Shown: positions 1-13,100 of the stretch, in pieces
How positions within the stretch are numbered: the first letter of the stretch is position 1
How the letters are laid out: each line of letters begins with the position of its first letter
Assembly (NCBI GenBank): GCA_900617975.1
Contig: UZAE01012084.1
Span: 1 to 62,832 of the forward strand
Direction of reading: 5' to 3'
From: Rodentolepis nana
Taxonomy: Eukaryota > Platyhelminthes > Cestoda > Cyclophyllidea > Hymenolepididae
Length of the DNA stretch: 62,832 nt
Position numbers and translations under genes: made by a program
The notes under the pieces: model-generated
Database searches by the model: none
The model's input: only the letters and a program-made list of their open reading frames with translations
Told to the model about the DNA's origin: nothing

Positions 1-481
1 CCCAACCCTACTTCCATCCTGCTTGCCCCCTCCTCCTCCTCCTGCCCTGCCTTCTTTACTATGCGCTCACTTTCACTTCGCCATATTCGTATCCCTCCCC
101 CCCACCCCCACCCTTGAAAATTACTTGTGCAATTAAATCAATTGGTCTCTTCATTTAAATTTCTGCGAGAGGGGAGAGGCATCAGCACCCCATATGTTAC
201 GCACATAATTACCTTTATTTTCTTGGTAATTTTGTGCCATTCACACTTAGGCAACTCCGCAGTTGTTTATTTCACGCATATCGATGCGAGTTAGAGCTCC
301 TTTGCAAAGGCAATTTTTTTAGGAATCCCGGGGAGACGGTGTAATTAAAATTGCATTCACCCTTTCCATCAACTTCTCTACGTACCATGTGCTAGTGATA
401 TAAATCGGCAATAAAAAACAATTCTCTTTCTCAGTAGTCATTTGTCTTAAAAATGTATAATTTTAATTATGTATAAATATG

Positions 482-488
<7 letters not shown>

Positions 489-528
<40 letters not shown>
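489..528. repeat. (TA)n microsatellite
   Basis: Uninterrupted TA dinucleotide run of about 40 bases, directly visible. Confidence 0.95.
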
Positions 529-530
<2 letters not shown>

Positions 531-3500
531 CAGGAAGCATTGTTACATTATTGATAGTTGAAACAATTAAATTATGCCTATGATATTTCAGATTTTCTCC
601 TGCTCATAATAAGAGTTTTAAACTACATGTTGCTTTTCCTATCTCTTAGTGACTTTCAAGTCTAAATGCACATTGCTCTTTAAAATGGGGCTAATAAGAG
701 GATTTGTTTCGAATGCAAAATATCAAATAAAATGAATATATGTGTATGTATGCATGAATATATAATGGCGCAATAATTCCTACGTGCCTTTGGGAAAACA
801 TTTCCAACACGTTTATATAGGCCAGAGTGGCTGCAGGATCATAGAGCCTCAAATAACTTTGGCCAGACGTTTTATTAGCTAGACTAAACCATTACGATTA
901 GCCATTTCGCTCCCTTGTGGTACACCGATAGACAACGAATTCGTGACCTCGAAATTTATAGCCGCGAATATTATTCACTGAAACATAGAGACATACAAAA
1001 GGACGTATTTATTCGAATGTCTGAGGTATTCTAAATTCGCATGGCTCATCAATTCTTAGTTTCATCCACATTTTTTTTATTATCTTGCCAAAGATGGTTA
1101 TTTTTTATCTATTAAGAGACTCTAGGTGGTAAATTCAGCCCAAGTATCATTTAATGCGACGCTTTTCGCATAGAAATTCAGTGGAGAACTGTTCTGGACC
1201 AAACCAGTCCAACAAATAATAGCTCATATTTTATATAGAGTGAGTGAGTGACCTATCTTTGTGTTATAGGGGGGAGAGAGGTTACTACGAACACAAGTAA
1301 TTTATGTCGGTAGTAAAGTCCTGAGGTGATCGGGAAAGCCTCTTCAAGTTATTGATGAATCATTAGATTTGTATTCAAACGTTTCCCCGCGGTATTGCAT
1401 TTATGTAAAAACAATGATGCCATCTGTGATAGCTGACCCCTTGGATTATATCTGAGTTCATAATTACTATTGCTTTATTAGGGCTCACCGGAATCGCTAA
1501 TCGTTAATTGATGTCTGTTATTCCTACCCCGATTGTTTGGTTAGGGTAATGATTTAATTTTAATTTGATTTAAAGGAACAATTAAATAAAAGTTACATCT
1601 GCAAAGTTAGGTTACTAGGTCACGTCGATTTTTCATTAGCAATTAACTTCACTACTCATGGTGGACATATAGAGAGCTAACACAACTTTTTTTATAAAGT
1701 GGTCATTTCTAGAAGCTGACTTTTAAGGTGACTTTACACTTGACTTCCTTCTAATTTTCCAAAAAAAGCTGTTAGTGTTCGGCTTTAATTAACATCGATT
1801 TATCTTCTAATTAATAAAAAAATCTATAGTCTGAAAGCCTGCCAACTACGTATTCCGTTAATGTCACGCTTAACTTATGCGCTGATATTATCTTAGCGGT
1901 CAATGCTAGAACAAATAAATCGGCTATCTGAACAATATTAATTAAACGAACGAGGGCCGCCGTGATGATCACGCCCGCCAATCAGATTGCTTGCATTGTT
2001 TAATCATCCATCATGTTTATGTACTGTAGCAATGGCCACTCCCTAACAGGGAGAAACGCAGGCAAGTGTCATGGGGCAGATATTTACTGAAATCCGCGTG
2101 TTGATTAACGGAAATTAAGTTCTAGAACACTGGTCACCCATTAAATAAGCATGGGGCAATTGTACTCCTAAATACAATGAGGTAAAACAGGTTGGCACCA
2201 TGAGGTTAATCCCAATATTTTTTGTTTCTCACCACTTCATCATTTGTAGGAGCTTCGCTTTGTTGATTGCAGTCAATTCTCAAAACTGAAAGTACTATAT
2301 TTTCGTTATACTGTAAGTGATAGAAACAGTAATAACTGATAATTTGAATAAATTACGAATTTACGACTAGTGAGAGCATTGAAATGTTTGCTGACGAGAT
2401 TTTAGTCAGCCTCTCGTAAAAGTCTATTATGAGAAATGTTCACAGCTCCTGACTTGAGAAGTGGGAAGGTATTTTGGAGTCGTTCATGAGAAGAATATCC
2501 ATCCACCTATCTTATAAATCAGTATGATTGACCACCCGCATCATTCGGTTCACGTCGATGGTCAATGACCTCATGAACCCCGACTCGATAGACGTACACT
2601 TTGACCTCCGAGCTCCGTATAACCTTTTGTCAGCCCCCTACCCCCCTCCCCTTTAAGTTCACTATTTTTAATGCGAAAATCATAATAGTTCAGGCTAATC
2701 GTGGATATTTGGTAGTTAAAAACGAATGAAAAGAGGAGTTTCAGAATGGAGGGAAATATTTCTTCGTCAAGATAGGAAATTGTTCTTTCCGAACTTATTT
2801 TTATAATTATAGATAAAATCTATCTTGTAATATCTTATCAACGTCACTAATTAAGGTCTAGTCAGGGTTAAAGTCTAAGGAGATTCATTTGTTAATAATA
2901 TGCAGAGATTCATAACACATTAATAAACTCGAACATTTCGCTTAATCGGGTGCTTCAAATAATCCTTTATCGAATGAAAGAAAGAACTAAATAATAACTT
3001 GTTCATAGATGTGTCAATTCAAGTGGAAGGCTTTGGCGTGTTGTTAGGAAAGGTGGTACAAATTTTCTGTCTGTGATTAACATGAGCCAATGAACGCTGC
3101 AGAAAATAGTTTTAGCTGTTCGATGCCAATCCGGTTTGCATGTGTACTGTGCCAAGAGCGCGCCTTACAAATCTCCAAAACAGCCGACACACAAGAGGTA
3201 GTGTATCCATTTGCCCGCAGCTGTTTTCTATTGGATTTCCATTAACTAGGAATGAGAGAAAACGCAAGACTTTATCTGCTTATCACGTCAGCGTTGTATT
3301 ATTAATATTGACACTCTTTTGCATAAAAGGATTTTTTTGTTTTTTTTCGCTTCGATTGTGAATGGTTTATTAAGAAAGGAGTAAGTGGCTAGAACAACAC
3401 ACGTTTAGCCAATGCGTTTAATGACATAAATTTTCCTAAAGAAGTCAATTAATAAATTTTAAATGAAGGTAAATTTCGGTTAGGGGCATAATTAAAGTTA

Positions 3501-3827
3501 GTCACGTATGGGGGAGATTTCAAGTGAACAGTAGTTAGGTGTTAGCTAATAATTTATATAATTCCTTCTGACCGATTTAAAATGAGTACTTTTCGGTCTC
3601 CATTATACACAGCTCCATGTCTGGAAAAAGTATTGCAGAAGAATATTTAAATGCTTTCAGGTTTATCGATAGAATTATCCGTCTTAGCGGCCATTTCTTC
3701 GGTAGAAATAAAGTTAGCCTTTGTTACCGCAGTGTTAAACAGGGCCAAATGAGTTAAAAATAAGGTCTTTGACTGGCCCAAAATTCATGACCTACAGTGT
3801 GATATGACACAGTATTGCGCATATAAT

Positions 3828-3971
3828 AATTCATGGTGAGCTTTTCATAAATTAATGCGTGGCCAACAGACCTGTAGCCACAGCTACAATTAGCCCAGAT
3901 TTAAAAGAACATTTAGAGATATGTTTGAAATTCTTTACCTTCAAGGTAGGCTTTTTTGCAAGACTTTATAC
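3828..3971 (+). repeat. Dispersed 145-bp segment, copy A
   Basis: This segment recurs at 46702-46848 with roughly 90% identity by eye (about a dozen substitutions and small indels). This copy has no retroelement sequence directly beside it, whereas the other copy is sandwiched between two SINE-like bodies. It could be the original unique locus, or a member of an unclassified repeat family with further copies elsewhere. Confidence 0.8.
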
Positions 3972-5826
3972 AAACGTAATTTCTCTTTGCATAAGTGATA
4001 TCTGAAGGTCAACTCACCATCGGACCAATGAGAGTTTTGTCAAGAGTAACTATTAGGTTGCCAAAAGTTTGCTTTGCCTGCATACCGAAAAATCTGGCAA
4101 GCGCCTGGAGACAAGCTGTTGGATGAGTGATCATTCAACCTCATTCAAAGCGTTGGCTTCCCATTTGTTTTAAATTAGTTCCAATGGGTCCACCTCTTTG
4201 ATATGCCACTTTTGATTTTTGATAAAATCTTCGGTCAGCTCCAGTTCTTTATCCCAAACTGTTAACATTCCTCAGGAGCTTTAGTCCTTATCTCTATCGT
4301 CACGTGCTGGTGAAGAGTGTCAATCGAATTATTACACAAAGATTCCGGTATAGTGCGTGTTATCTGCTAGTTATTGATTACCCACTTCCAAATGTTTGTA
4401 AGTTTAACAGTGTCCCAAGTTATGCTCACATTAGTTGTTGGTGTGTGAGCAAGTAGTGACAGATCAAGGTAGCAATAGATGAGTTGATCGATTTAATGGC
4501 TTTTAAGAGCTTTCAAGGAAAGATGAGGCCACAGCTTATGCAGTGGAACTCCGGACAATTCAGGAAGCCACAATCTAATGTATGAGCTCAGTTCGGATTT
4601 CGAATACAATCTCTTCTAATCGCTTTCTGACCAAGTTATTGTTTTTTAAACAAAAATTAGTTCTGTGTGGCAATAGAAAGTTAGTTTTCAATTATCCTTT
4701 TTAGCGATGAGATCGTTTGCCGAAATGGAAGTTAGTTAATGTCGCACTGGACTAATGCATTGGGGTCCAATTTTGCAATAAGCCAGCAGTCCGAAATTTA
4801 GTATTCCAACATTTATTAATATATAGCAAAAGCGAAAAAATTAATTTTCTATTTGCTAGTCAGTGAGATTTATGTGGTTCTTTTGCCAAAAATAGATTCC
4901 ACTTATATCATTAATCTAATTTTGCTGTATGTTTGATTGATGCAATAGTATGAAGGCCAATCGGAATTATTATTGAAAAGGTATTAAGCGAATATTCATT
5001 AAAATTATTTATAATAATAACATTTTTGACAAAATTCCAAATGAGAGAGATGGTAAATGTTTCAAGAAGAAGTTACTGAAGAGGAATTCGAGCTGAAGTG
5101 GCGATTAAAGTCAAGTCATTCATTCTTTCAACTCTTTCCTAATGAGCCTATTTCACTCCGCCATATCCCTTCTGTTCAAAGTTCTATTTTCAAAATCGAA
5201 CTTTTGAATTCCTGAATGATAGCTTGAACACTACTTTTGAAGCCTTTCGTTCAGCTGATTACACCAACCTCGGTTCATATATAGTACTTCTAATAGCAAG
5301 GATTGTTGGCTCATACTAACCCAGAGTTTTGAAGCATATTTGCTATAAACTCGATAGTTTCTCTTCGCAAATTAATCTTTTGTGAAGCATTAACTTTTGA
5401 CAACGTTGCCAAGATCACGGATGAATAATAAGTTTATGACTACCCACTCTATCGTTAGAAATAGTTGGGGGAGGCGCTGTTATTTATGACAACCTGAAAT
5501 AGAAGTGCTATGAGTATTACTAAATTACGAACATTTACTGTTGTTTCTTTTTAACTTTATCTCAACAAAACGGGGCTGTTTTAGAAATACGTTTTGACAA
5601 AATGCAGCCTTGCGGTAGGCATAATTTGAAATTTCTAAGAAATTAGAAAAAGTATTTTTTTAAAAAATATCTATGCAAATAAGAAAGCAATTGTAATTGG
5701 TTCAAGAGGATACACATAGCAAAGAAAGGCCACTTCATTTTTTGAATTAAAATCATTTTTATCAGTATTTTGTAAGTTAACACTAATTACTTCTTTTAAA
5801 TGAAGTGAAAATGCGATAATTTAACT

Positions 5827-5831
<5 letters not shown>

Positions 5832-5861
<30 letters not shown>
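5832..5861. repeat. (TA)n microsatellite
   Basis: TA run followed by two TATTCATATA units; visible directly. Confidence 0.95.
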
Positions 5862-5865
<4 letters not shown>

Positions 5866-6604
5866 TATATATTCATATATTTAGGAAAAAATCGCACCAA
5901 TTTCTGTCTCATTACCTATTGGACTCAGTAGCAATACTTATATCTATTAACAAAGAAATGTTATTTAAGTGGTCACTTTCGTGAATTGGACCTGGGTGGG
6001 TTGGCAGTGTGTTTCCACAAAGCTCCTTCTGCATAATAAGCAGTGAAGACATTGGTGAATGGATTTTAACACCAAACATCATTTCATTTGCTAATGTGGT
6101 GAAAAAAGTTCAATTTAAGGTCAGCTAACTCTAGTTTGACTTTAGTCAAGGTCATAGAAGGAACCTTAATACCGAAGTACAACTTAACTCCATTCCCTCT
6201 CCCTACCTTTTTGGTTCAGGACATTGACGGTTTTAAGTGTATTGAAAACGTACACTTTCAGTATCGAAATTTGTATGTTTGCGTTGAAATTGCAAATCGT
6301 GAGAACACGCAATCCGCATGAGAGAGCAAAATGGGTGACCTAGTTAAGCTCTCAATTTATGATGAATATTCATTTGAATATTTTTTAAAAATAATTGGCA
6401 ATTCAGCCTCTACACTTAATTAAATTTTAAATTAACACTGAATAGTGTTCGGACATTCGCTATTGGTTGAATCGCGTATATCATTCCGCTATCCACCGAG
6501 CCAGATCAATGTCTTTAAAATTTGAAATTCCTTTCTTTCATACTCCAAACACCTCTCCCCACTCCGCCCACACAACTCCAAGCCTCATATTTTTATTTGA
6601 AAGT

Positions 6605-6931
6605 AGGGTGTGAGATAGACTTACCTCCTCGTGGTGCACCCTGGGCAACGTATAATCATACGGCAAAAAAGTCTATTAACCGGCAGTTGACTTCTGACTT
6701 CAAATTACCACGACCCCCCTGGTTGTCATATTCGACCCATATCACAGTACTCATCTTACCCTTTCTGAGCCTTTGTGTCTGTCTGTTTCTTTTATATCTG
6801 TGAATCACTCTTCTATTCCCCCTCCTGAATTCTTCTCACTTCGATGTTCCTCCTCCCCTCTGTGAAGCCCGAAGTCAACTAAAGGGCTAATGGTAACTAT
6901 CAAAACGTCTATCATTTGTTATAAATGAATA
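6605..6931 (+). mobile_element. SINE-like element, full length, with 13-bp TSD
   Basis: Full copy of the family: a head with GATAGACTTACCTCC and GGTGCACCCTGGGCAACG, a pyrimidine-rich middle, and a tail with AAGTCAACTAAAGGGCTAATGG ending in an AT-rich stretch. It is flanked by the exact 13-bp direct repeat TTTATTTGAAAGT at 592-604 and 932-944 of the 6-kb block (6592-6604 and 6932-6944), the target-site duplication of an LINE-type insertion. Length is 327 bp. It has no coding capacity of its own. Confidence 0.88.
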
Positions 6932-7397
6932 TTTATTTGAAAGTTGCAAAGTCGGAATATTACGAATTACGGCATAGCGAGCTGCCAATAGTTCAGCACA
7001 AGTGTTGAGAGTGCTCACCACAAATTTTGACATGAAACTCAGCAAGTCGGGATATGTCTCTTTTATCGAGAAAACACTGCATAAAGTAGTAGAATTGGTT
7101 AATTACCTATGAAATCAGTATTAATCGCAGCCAAGCAAATTAGATATTCGTACGCAAAGGCTCGCCAGACCAATACAATCCATTGGAACATAAGACATGT
7201 CTCTACTTGATTATAAATGACTATGTTGTTAGGTTCCGATTAAAGTAATGATTTGGCAATTAGAATATGGGTGCTAAAAAAGTTTTATGAAAAAGAGAAT
7301 TGACTCTTAATCATGTAAAGCGAGTCTGATCTGATGGACCTGATTTCTTGGCTCTCACTTCAACTCTTTTTGAAAGGGGACTATTTTCTTTTCTAGG

Positions 7398-7444
7398 TAG
7401 GGCTAATGATAAATATCATAAAGCCTGCCATTTGAAATAAATAA
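7398..7444 (+). mobile_element. Severely 5'-truncated LINE tail (47 bp)
   Basis: The 47 bases match the extreme 3' end of the RT-bearing element at 45009-46617 almost exactly, including the variants that separate the LINE tail from the SINE tail (ATAAATATCATAAAGCC and CATTTGAAATAAAT). Short similar sequences (TTCTTTTCTA on the left, TTCTTTTTCTA on the right) flank it and may be an imperfect target-site duplication. It is probably a dead-on-arrival insertion of the same LINE. Confidence 0.7.
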
Positions 7445-10400
7445 ATTCTTTTTCTACGTGTTTGGGTGTTCTTACGTGACTAAAAGTTGTAAAGCTTTCT
7501 TTCACGAGCCACTAGAAATAAGTAAACAGCTAAACTAGAGAAGGTAAACAAATTCGAATGAAAAAAAACGATTCAATCATTGAGAGAGCATCGAAAAATC
7601 AATTGGCAGATTACCTACTGGATGGGCATTAATCAGACCGGCAAATTGGCTCTATAGAAGCAGGGCAAACGCCAGTAAGTGAGGTAGCAAGATATTCAAA
7701 ATATTCGGCGTCAAAAAATTGCTTTATAAACTGTGACCTTGAGAGGTCTTGTAAATTTCGAAAATTCGCATCCCACACGAACTCACCTTAATACATTTAG
7801 AGTGCATGTATTTTAAACTCCATCGATGCAATTGAAACAATTAACCAAAACACCCGAAAGCCCTTCATCGAAAATCATCCAATGTGTATTTATAGGAATC
7901 ATGTTATTCGAGGTCGATTAGGATATATGCAGTAGTGAACAAACGCTATCATGTGAATGAGTTTTTAGCTGATCAAAACTGGGAAGCATACCAAACAACG
8001 TTGGACTCAAATGCTTATAGCCTCTTATTGATTAGTCATTGACAAAGTTATTTTAACTCACTGAGAGGACACTTTTAATGCCTAATAGTTTATTGCCTAA
8101 CAGAATGACAACACAAACCCGTCTTGATTGGATTAGGAGCTCTTTGAGTAAAGCGGAGAGGACACAAGAAAAGGCTTATCTAGTTCATCCACCTGGGGTT
8201 CGATTGCTTAACAGGGGTTAGTAATGGTACAATAAGGAATCTTTACTACCCTCTCAACTACACGTCTACAACAAGGCTATTCAAGGAGATCAATATTAAT
8301 ATTATTGATTACCTAAGGGCTTTAAGAGAAAAGCGCAAGTAGTGTGCCATGGGAAAAACAGTGACGAACTATATCCATTGTCCCAAAATAATAAAATCTC
8401 TTGGTAAATTCACTTGATCTTATCCATAGTCAGAGTTAAAACCATGCAGTTCAGTTAACCGCCGATAAAATCATAATCTGAGGTTTACTAAGTGATGAAG
8501 TTTTGCACACTATCACTATATACCTCTCACAGGGTAATCCAATAGTATTCTCATATCAGAATGTAGGTGCCTATTTAACCATAATTCTATAAAGGTCCTA
8601 GGCCACCAAAAATTTTCAATACATTGAATGTCACAAAGAAATGGAAGAATGCCATTTTTAGAACAACAAGTCTCTAAACAAGTGTGGGGAGCACAACGTC
8701 AAAATGGCTGAAGCATGGGAAGCACATGCACGTTCAAATAGTATGAAACAGTACACGCGCGCCATTACAATTGCCCTATCAGGTCACGAGTGTAGAGACC
8801 ACCCGACTAATCACTAATCCAAGTCCTTACGTGGTCAACATACCCGAAAGCGCGTACAATGACTAAGCTCTGTCAGACAGCAATAACAACAACACACCTA
8901 AAGCACAACACGTTACATACCAACACCCGAATAAATGTATTCCACGACATACGTCTGTTTCCTTCATAACTTAGTAGTAGCTTATCTAATCATGAGAACC
9001 GTTGCAAACTGGAAGAATCTTCCATACAGCACACTGAATATTAATGTAGTAAACCGCTACAAACGCAACTTATCTCCATTTCAGGATAGCTTGGCAATGT
9101 TGACAGTTTTAACATGTTGGCTTTAACTTTTAAAGCGATAGTTTGTGCCTGGTTGGACTACGAATAGGTTATCAAGTTACAATCGATCCAAGGACTTGAG
9201 TAAAAGTTTGAAAATGAAAATGGCATTGATTAAAATTACCTGCTTTATTAAACTACTTCTTGACAGTAATGGGACGAAAAATGTAACACCTTCGAAATCT
9301 GTTATACATGAATGAAAACTTACCCTCCTAAACAATGTTTCTGTTTCTTTAGATTAAGTCACTTTCCTTGTCAATTCTGTGACAATTGTTCACTAAAGTG
9401 GACTAGACCTAAGTCCAACCAAGTCAAAATCGGAACAACTCGAAAGAATAAACTAGCACAACGACTAACGACTGACTCTCATGGAACTGACCAAATGACC
9501 TTTCTATTTATGCAATTTTGAAAGGTCACTAACATATATGTCGAAACAGTGAACTGGCAATGAAATCATAAACTCATTCCCTACTTAAGTGAAGTAGTAC
9601 GATTCTGATATGCTATATATTTCATAAATCAAAATTTGTCATGCAGTGCCTAAACTGACAGCTAATATCCTCTATTTGACTAGTTGATTTCTAATACAAT
9701 GTGAAATAGGAATTTACTTGGTAGACGATCGAATATTGAAAGCCATGAGAGTTCATCGTCTTTCCTGAGAAGTAAAGAATGTTCGGCTGGGTGAGGTGTT
9801 CTATGAAAGTTAGTGCTTCGAACGATGATGTGCTATTATGTGTCTGACATAATTGCACTGATAAATACAAACTTTTGATACTATAATGAGGAAGTTATTA
9901 TTTGACAAGGCACTTCCTTAAACGTCTTGGTGAATTTCATTGGTTGAATGATAAGCGAATCAGGCAACAGACAATGTTTATCGATTGGTGATCTATGTAA
10001 GCCATCAATTAATCAAATACTGTGACAGAACATAAGATGTTTTATCACCCAGTATCGGAGATCTTTAGCCTTTTTATGAATTCTGCTGCCACTCATCTTG
10101 GGAAGACTGATTGTTCAAAGTGAATGAAAATTAACTCCATATGGCGATCTATTTGTTTATCAATATTTAAGGAAGTGACAAGTTAACGGAAAACTAAGGG
10201 GTTTGAAAATGCGTTGTTAAGTTTCAAAGTTGTTGGAGGATCATTATTTGATCAGATCGATGGAAAAATCTGTCAAAATATGCCCTAAAACTCTAATGAT
10301 TTCTGAAACTGTCGCCGAGGGCTTAACTTCTGTTTGAGCTTCAAATGTTCATTTTTAACAAATAATGATAAATAAATAATAAATAAATTTTAATTAACTC

Positions 10401-13100
10401 GGAATACTCTGGTTGACTATTTATCATTCGCAATCAACCAGTGGAAGATGCCTCTTACGGTAAATTTAGGCTGTATGCCTTATGCTCCGCATTAAATTTA
10501 TTCCCCATTAGTAATATGAATGAATAGTACTATTTTACCACCTCTTAATTAAGAATTAAGCACACAATTACCCAACCTATTCGACCTTAAAAGCTTGCGA
10601 TATTGTGAGGTGAATGTCCTGAATAAGTACTGGTATACTGGTGAAAGTACGGATTAGGTAATCGATCTAGGGTCGTTATTCGCAATCACTTATGGCGAAA
10701 TATAGAAATAAATTTCGGCAAATTGATTCAATATAACTCACTCAGTTCATTAAAGAGAACTGACCAGTGCGCTTAGCTATCAACTTAACTAATTGGATAG
10801 TGATAAGCATGGCGCCAGCAAACTCTAACCTATCATGCATATTTAAATTTCGAACAAAGGCTTTATGGATTGGAAATGTAAGAGCTCCTGCTCATCAGTT
10901 TTACTCTACTAATTTGACCTCCTCTGATGAAGTAGCTGGTTATAACTAAGCAGCTCAAGCACAATCGTAAATTAATAGTAGCTTAAAAGCATACCACGGT
11001 TTATACCACGAAATATTTCAATTCCGCTAAATTAACCGCCATGCTGGTCATTCAGACTCTCTAGGATTTCAATTTTTCCATTCACTACTATAGCGGATTA
11101 TTACACTTACTCATTACTTAGACATATGCTCAGTAATCCCAATGGCGAGTTCCCATCAACAATATGGAGGAAACGGACATAAGTTTACCTGCGATGTGTG
11201 CCTACCACTAAACAATAAAGGGTTTGTTATACAATGCAGGGCTTATTGACCGATGGCTGACTGAGAGGTTTATTTCGCTCTCACGATGCACTTGCTCCCT
11301 AAGCGACAAATAGCACGGCCGCACCTTCGAGTATGTCTTTGCCTAGCCATGACAGTGCTGGTCACGCCTCCACTACATTTGATTCAAGACGGGAGGATTC
11401 GTAGAGTTTGTGACCAGGAAAAAAACAAAAAGAGAACAAATGAGAGAAAAATTAAACCCCTCCCCCCTTCCTTCTTAGAGAAATCCCGAAAAACAATCAG
11501 TACTCACATTTCGAGCTGTGAAATTAATTAATAAACTGGGCAAAGAGCCAATAGGATGAAGACATCGAAATACCCATAGATTGTGCCAAGTTGGCTGTGG
11601 GTAATCGGGTTTTGCAGTGGCTTTGTAATGCACTTTTAAAATTGGCAGCAATTTTCAGCACGCGTGTTGGCTGAAAAGAGCACTTACGATTTTGCCCTTT
11701 CTTAATGATGAAATGCAAAATAGTGGAAAGTGTTTTAGGAATATGGTGGAGAGATCGGACGATAAAAACTAAGGTGGCCTATTAAGTCAATAAAGTATGC
11801 ATTTTCCCGGTCACTTACTGCGTAAATATTGGCCTCGAGCAAAAAATTCAAAGTGCGTGGCTCTTAACTGTGAATGCGAATGCTCGATATAAAGTGGCCC
11901 ATGCTTTGGAACTATCGTTAGGTGTCTGATGCTCATGCTGATATCCGATGCAGTGCAAGTCTCTTTAAGGGGGACATTTTGAATGAGTAGCACTCAGCTA
12001 ATTGGCAAAGAAGCGGAAGTCTGTATTTAATGAATTGAAATGCCCAAACTTTCCGCATATATCATCACTTATATGAATCATACAATCATGCACTTTATCA
12101 ATAAATGAATAAGTCCACGTGGCTAATATGTTTAGGCTTTTAAAGTATGAGGCTCCAATTGAAATTCTAATCGTATGTAAATGCTCATCAGGATTTTTTA
12201 ACGACTTAAGAATTTATATTCGAATCTTTGATAAGTCCGTTTATTTAAATGGCCTTTGCAGCGATCCTATAACAATCTACCAGCATATTTACACGCGAGT
12301 AAATAATCTTTTTAACTTCCTTGTGGGTCGACAAATTAGGCGAATTGAGAGTTTTGATATGTAATAATTTCCAAGCTCATTTAAGAAAGCTTGTTAAAAC
12401 ATTCTTTCTGGGTAAAGAGACACTACCGTGGAGCTTCTCTCCTGAGAAGCTCGATTTCTACGGCTCTATTATCCAGCCTAACCAGTTCGATCGGCCATTC
12501 CATTAAGTGAAGGAGTACCAATGGGAAGCGAACCTATGACATCCGGTTTTGCAGTTTAGAAGTGGTGAACTAATGCGAAACAAGCACAAGAGTGATCAAT
12601 TTAGATTAAATATAATGAACGTTTCTTATCAGAGGGACCACTTCCTCACCTTAAATAGGCATGGAGATTATTTCCTCACAACGGACTTTCAGTTCGATAA
12701 TACCTCCACCACTCTACAAAATTAAGTTGTAAATATGTGTTCTACTAAAAACCACCCAGGAACAAGATCAATTGACATGCAATACCCATACAAAGGTTAA
12801 CTGGAACCGGAACGATACCTACTTCCATGAACTTTCCCATAATGAAGAAAGATCAAGAGAAGATGCCATTTATTTTCATAGGAAACTGTTGCTATCTATA
12901 AGACCTCTTTTAAAATCAATAATTGACACAAAATCAAGGACTACTTACATTTGAATCACAATATATGAACTAGATAAATAACTAGCTACCCGTAACGACC
13001 AAAATACGAATACAAAAATAAGTGGCATATACAGGGATATATTTTTCCTAAAAGAGGTGAGAGAAAGATACAACGAGAGGCTGACTCTAGAATAAAGAAG
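7445..13100. other. Intergenic DNA, no gene seen
   Basis: No exon, RNA gene or mobile element was recognised. A perfect 9-bp inverted repeat with a 4-base loop lies at 12431-12452. The part nearest 13100 is expected to contain the 3' UTR of ATXN2, which is transcribed leftward; a candidate polyadenylation signal is at 12869-12874. Confidence 0.55.
12869..12874 (-). terminator. Candidate polyadenylation signal of ATXN2
   Basis: AATAAA on the minus strand (TTTATT on plus), about 230 bases beyond the ATXN2 stop codon. Position is reasonable for a 3' UTR, but such hexamers are frequent in AT-rich DNA. Confidence 0.35.

Larger units (their letters stand above)
1..5831. other. Intergenic DNA, no gene seen
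   Basis: I see no exon with recognisable protein similarity and no RNA gene. The longest frames are about 70 codons and look like chance openings in AT-rich DNA. The first 115 bases are pyrimidine-rich. The stretch holds a TA microsatellite near 489-528 and one copy of a dispersed 145-bp segment at 3828-3971, listed separately. Confidence 0.6.

Noticed and set aside
6884..6925. Possible hammerhead ribozyme in the SINE tail: CTAATGA, a GATAACTATC hairpin and AAAA resemble the hammerhead core, and flatworm SINEs with hammerheads are known.
   Set aside because: The invariant CTGANGA and GAAA bases are replaced (CTAATGA, AAAA) in all copies seen, and no proper stem III/stem I around a cleavage NUH was found.
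1..13100. Search for tRNA, snRNA, spliced-leader RNA genes and CRISPR-like arrays.
   Set aside because: No cloverleaf with intact A and B boxes, no snRNA motifs, and no regularly spaced direct repeats were recognised by eye; a covariance-model scan would be needed to exclude them firmly.
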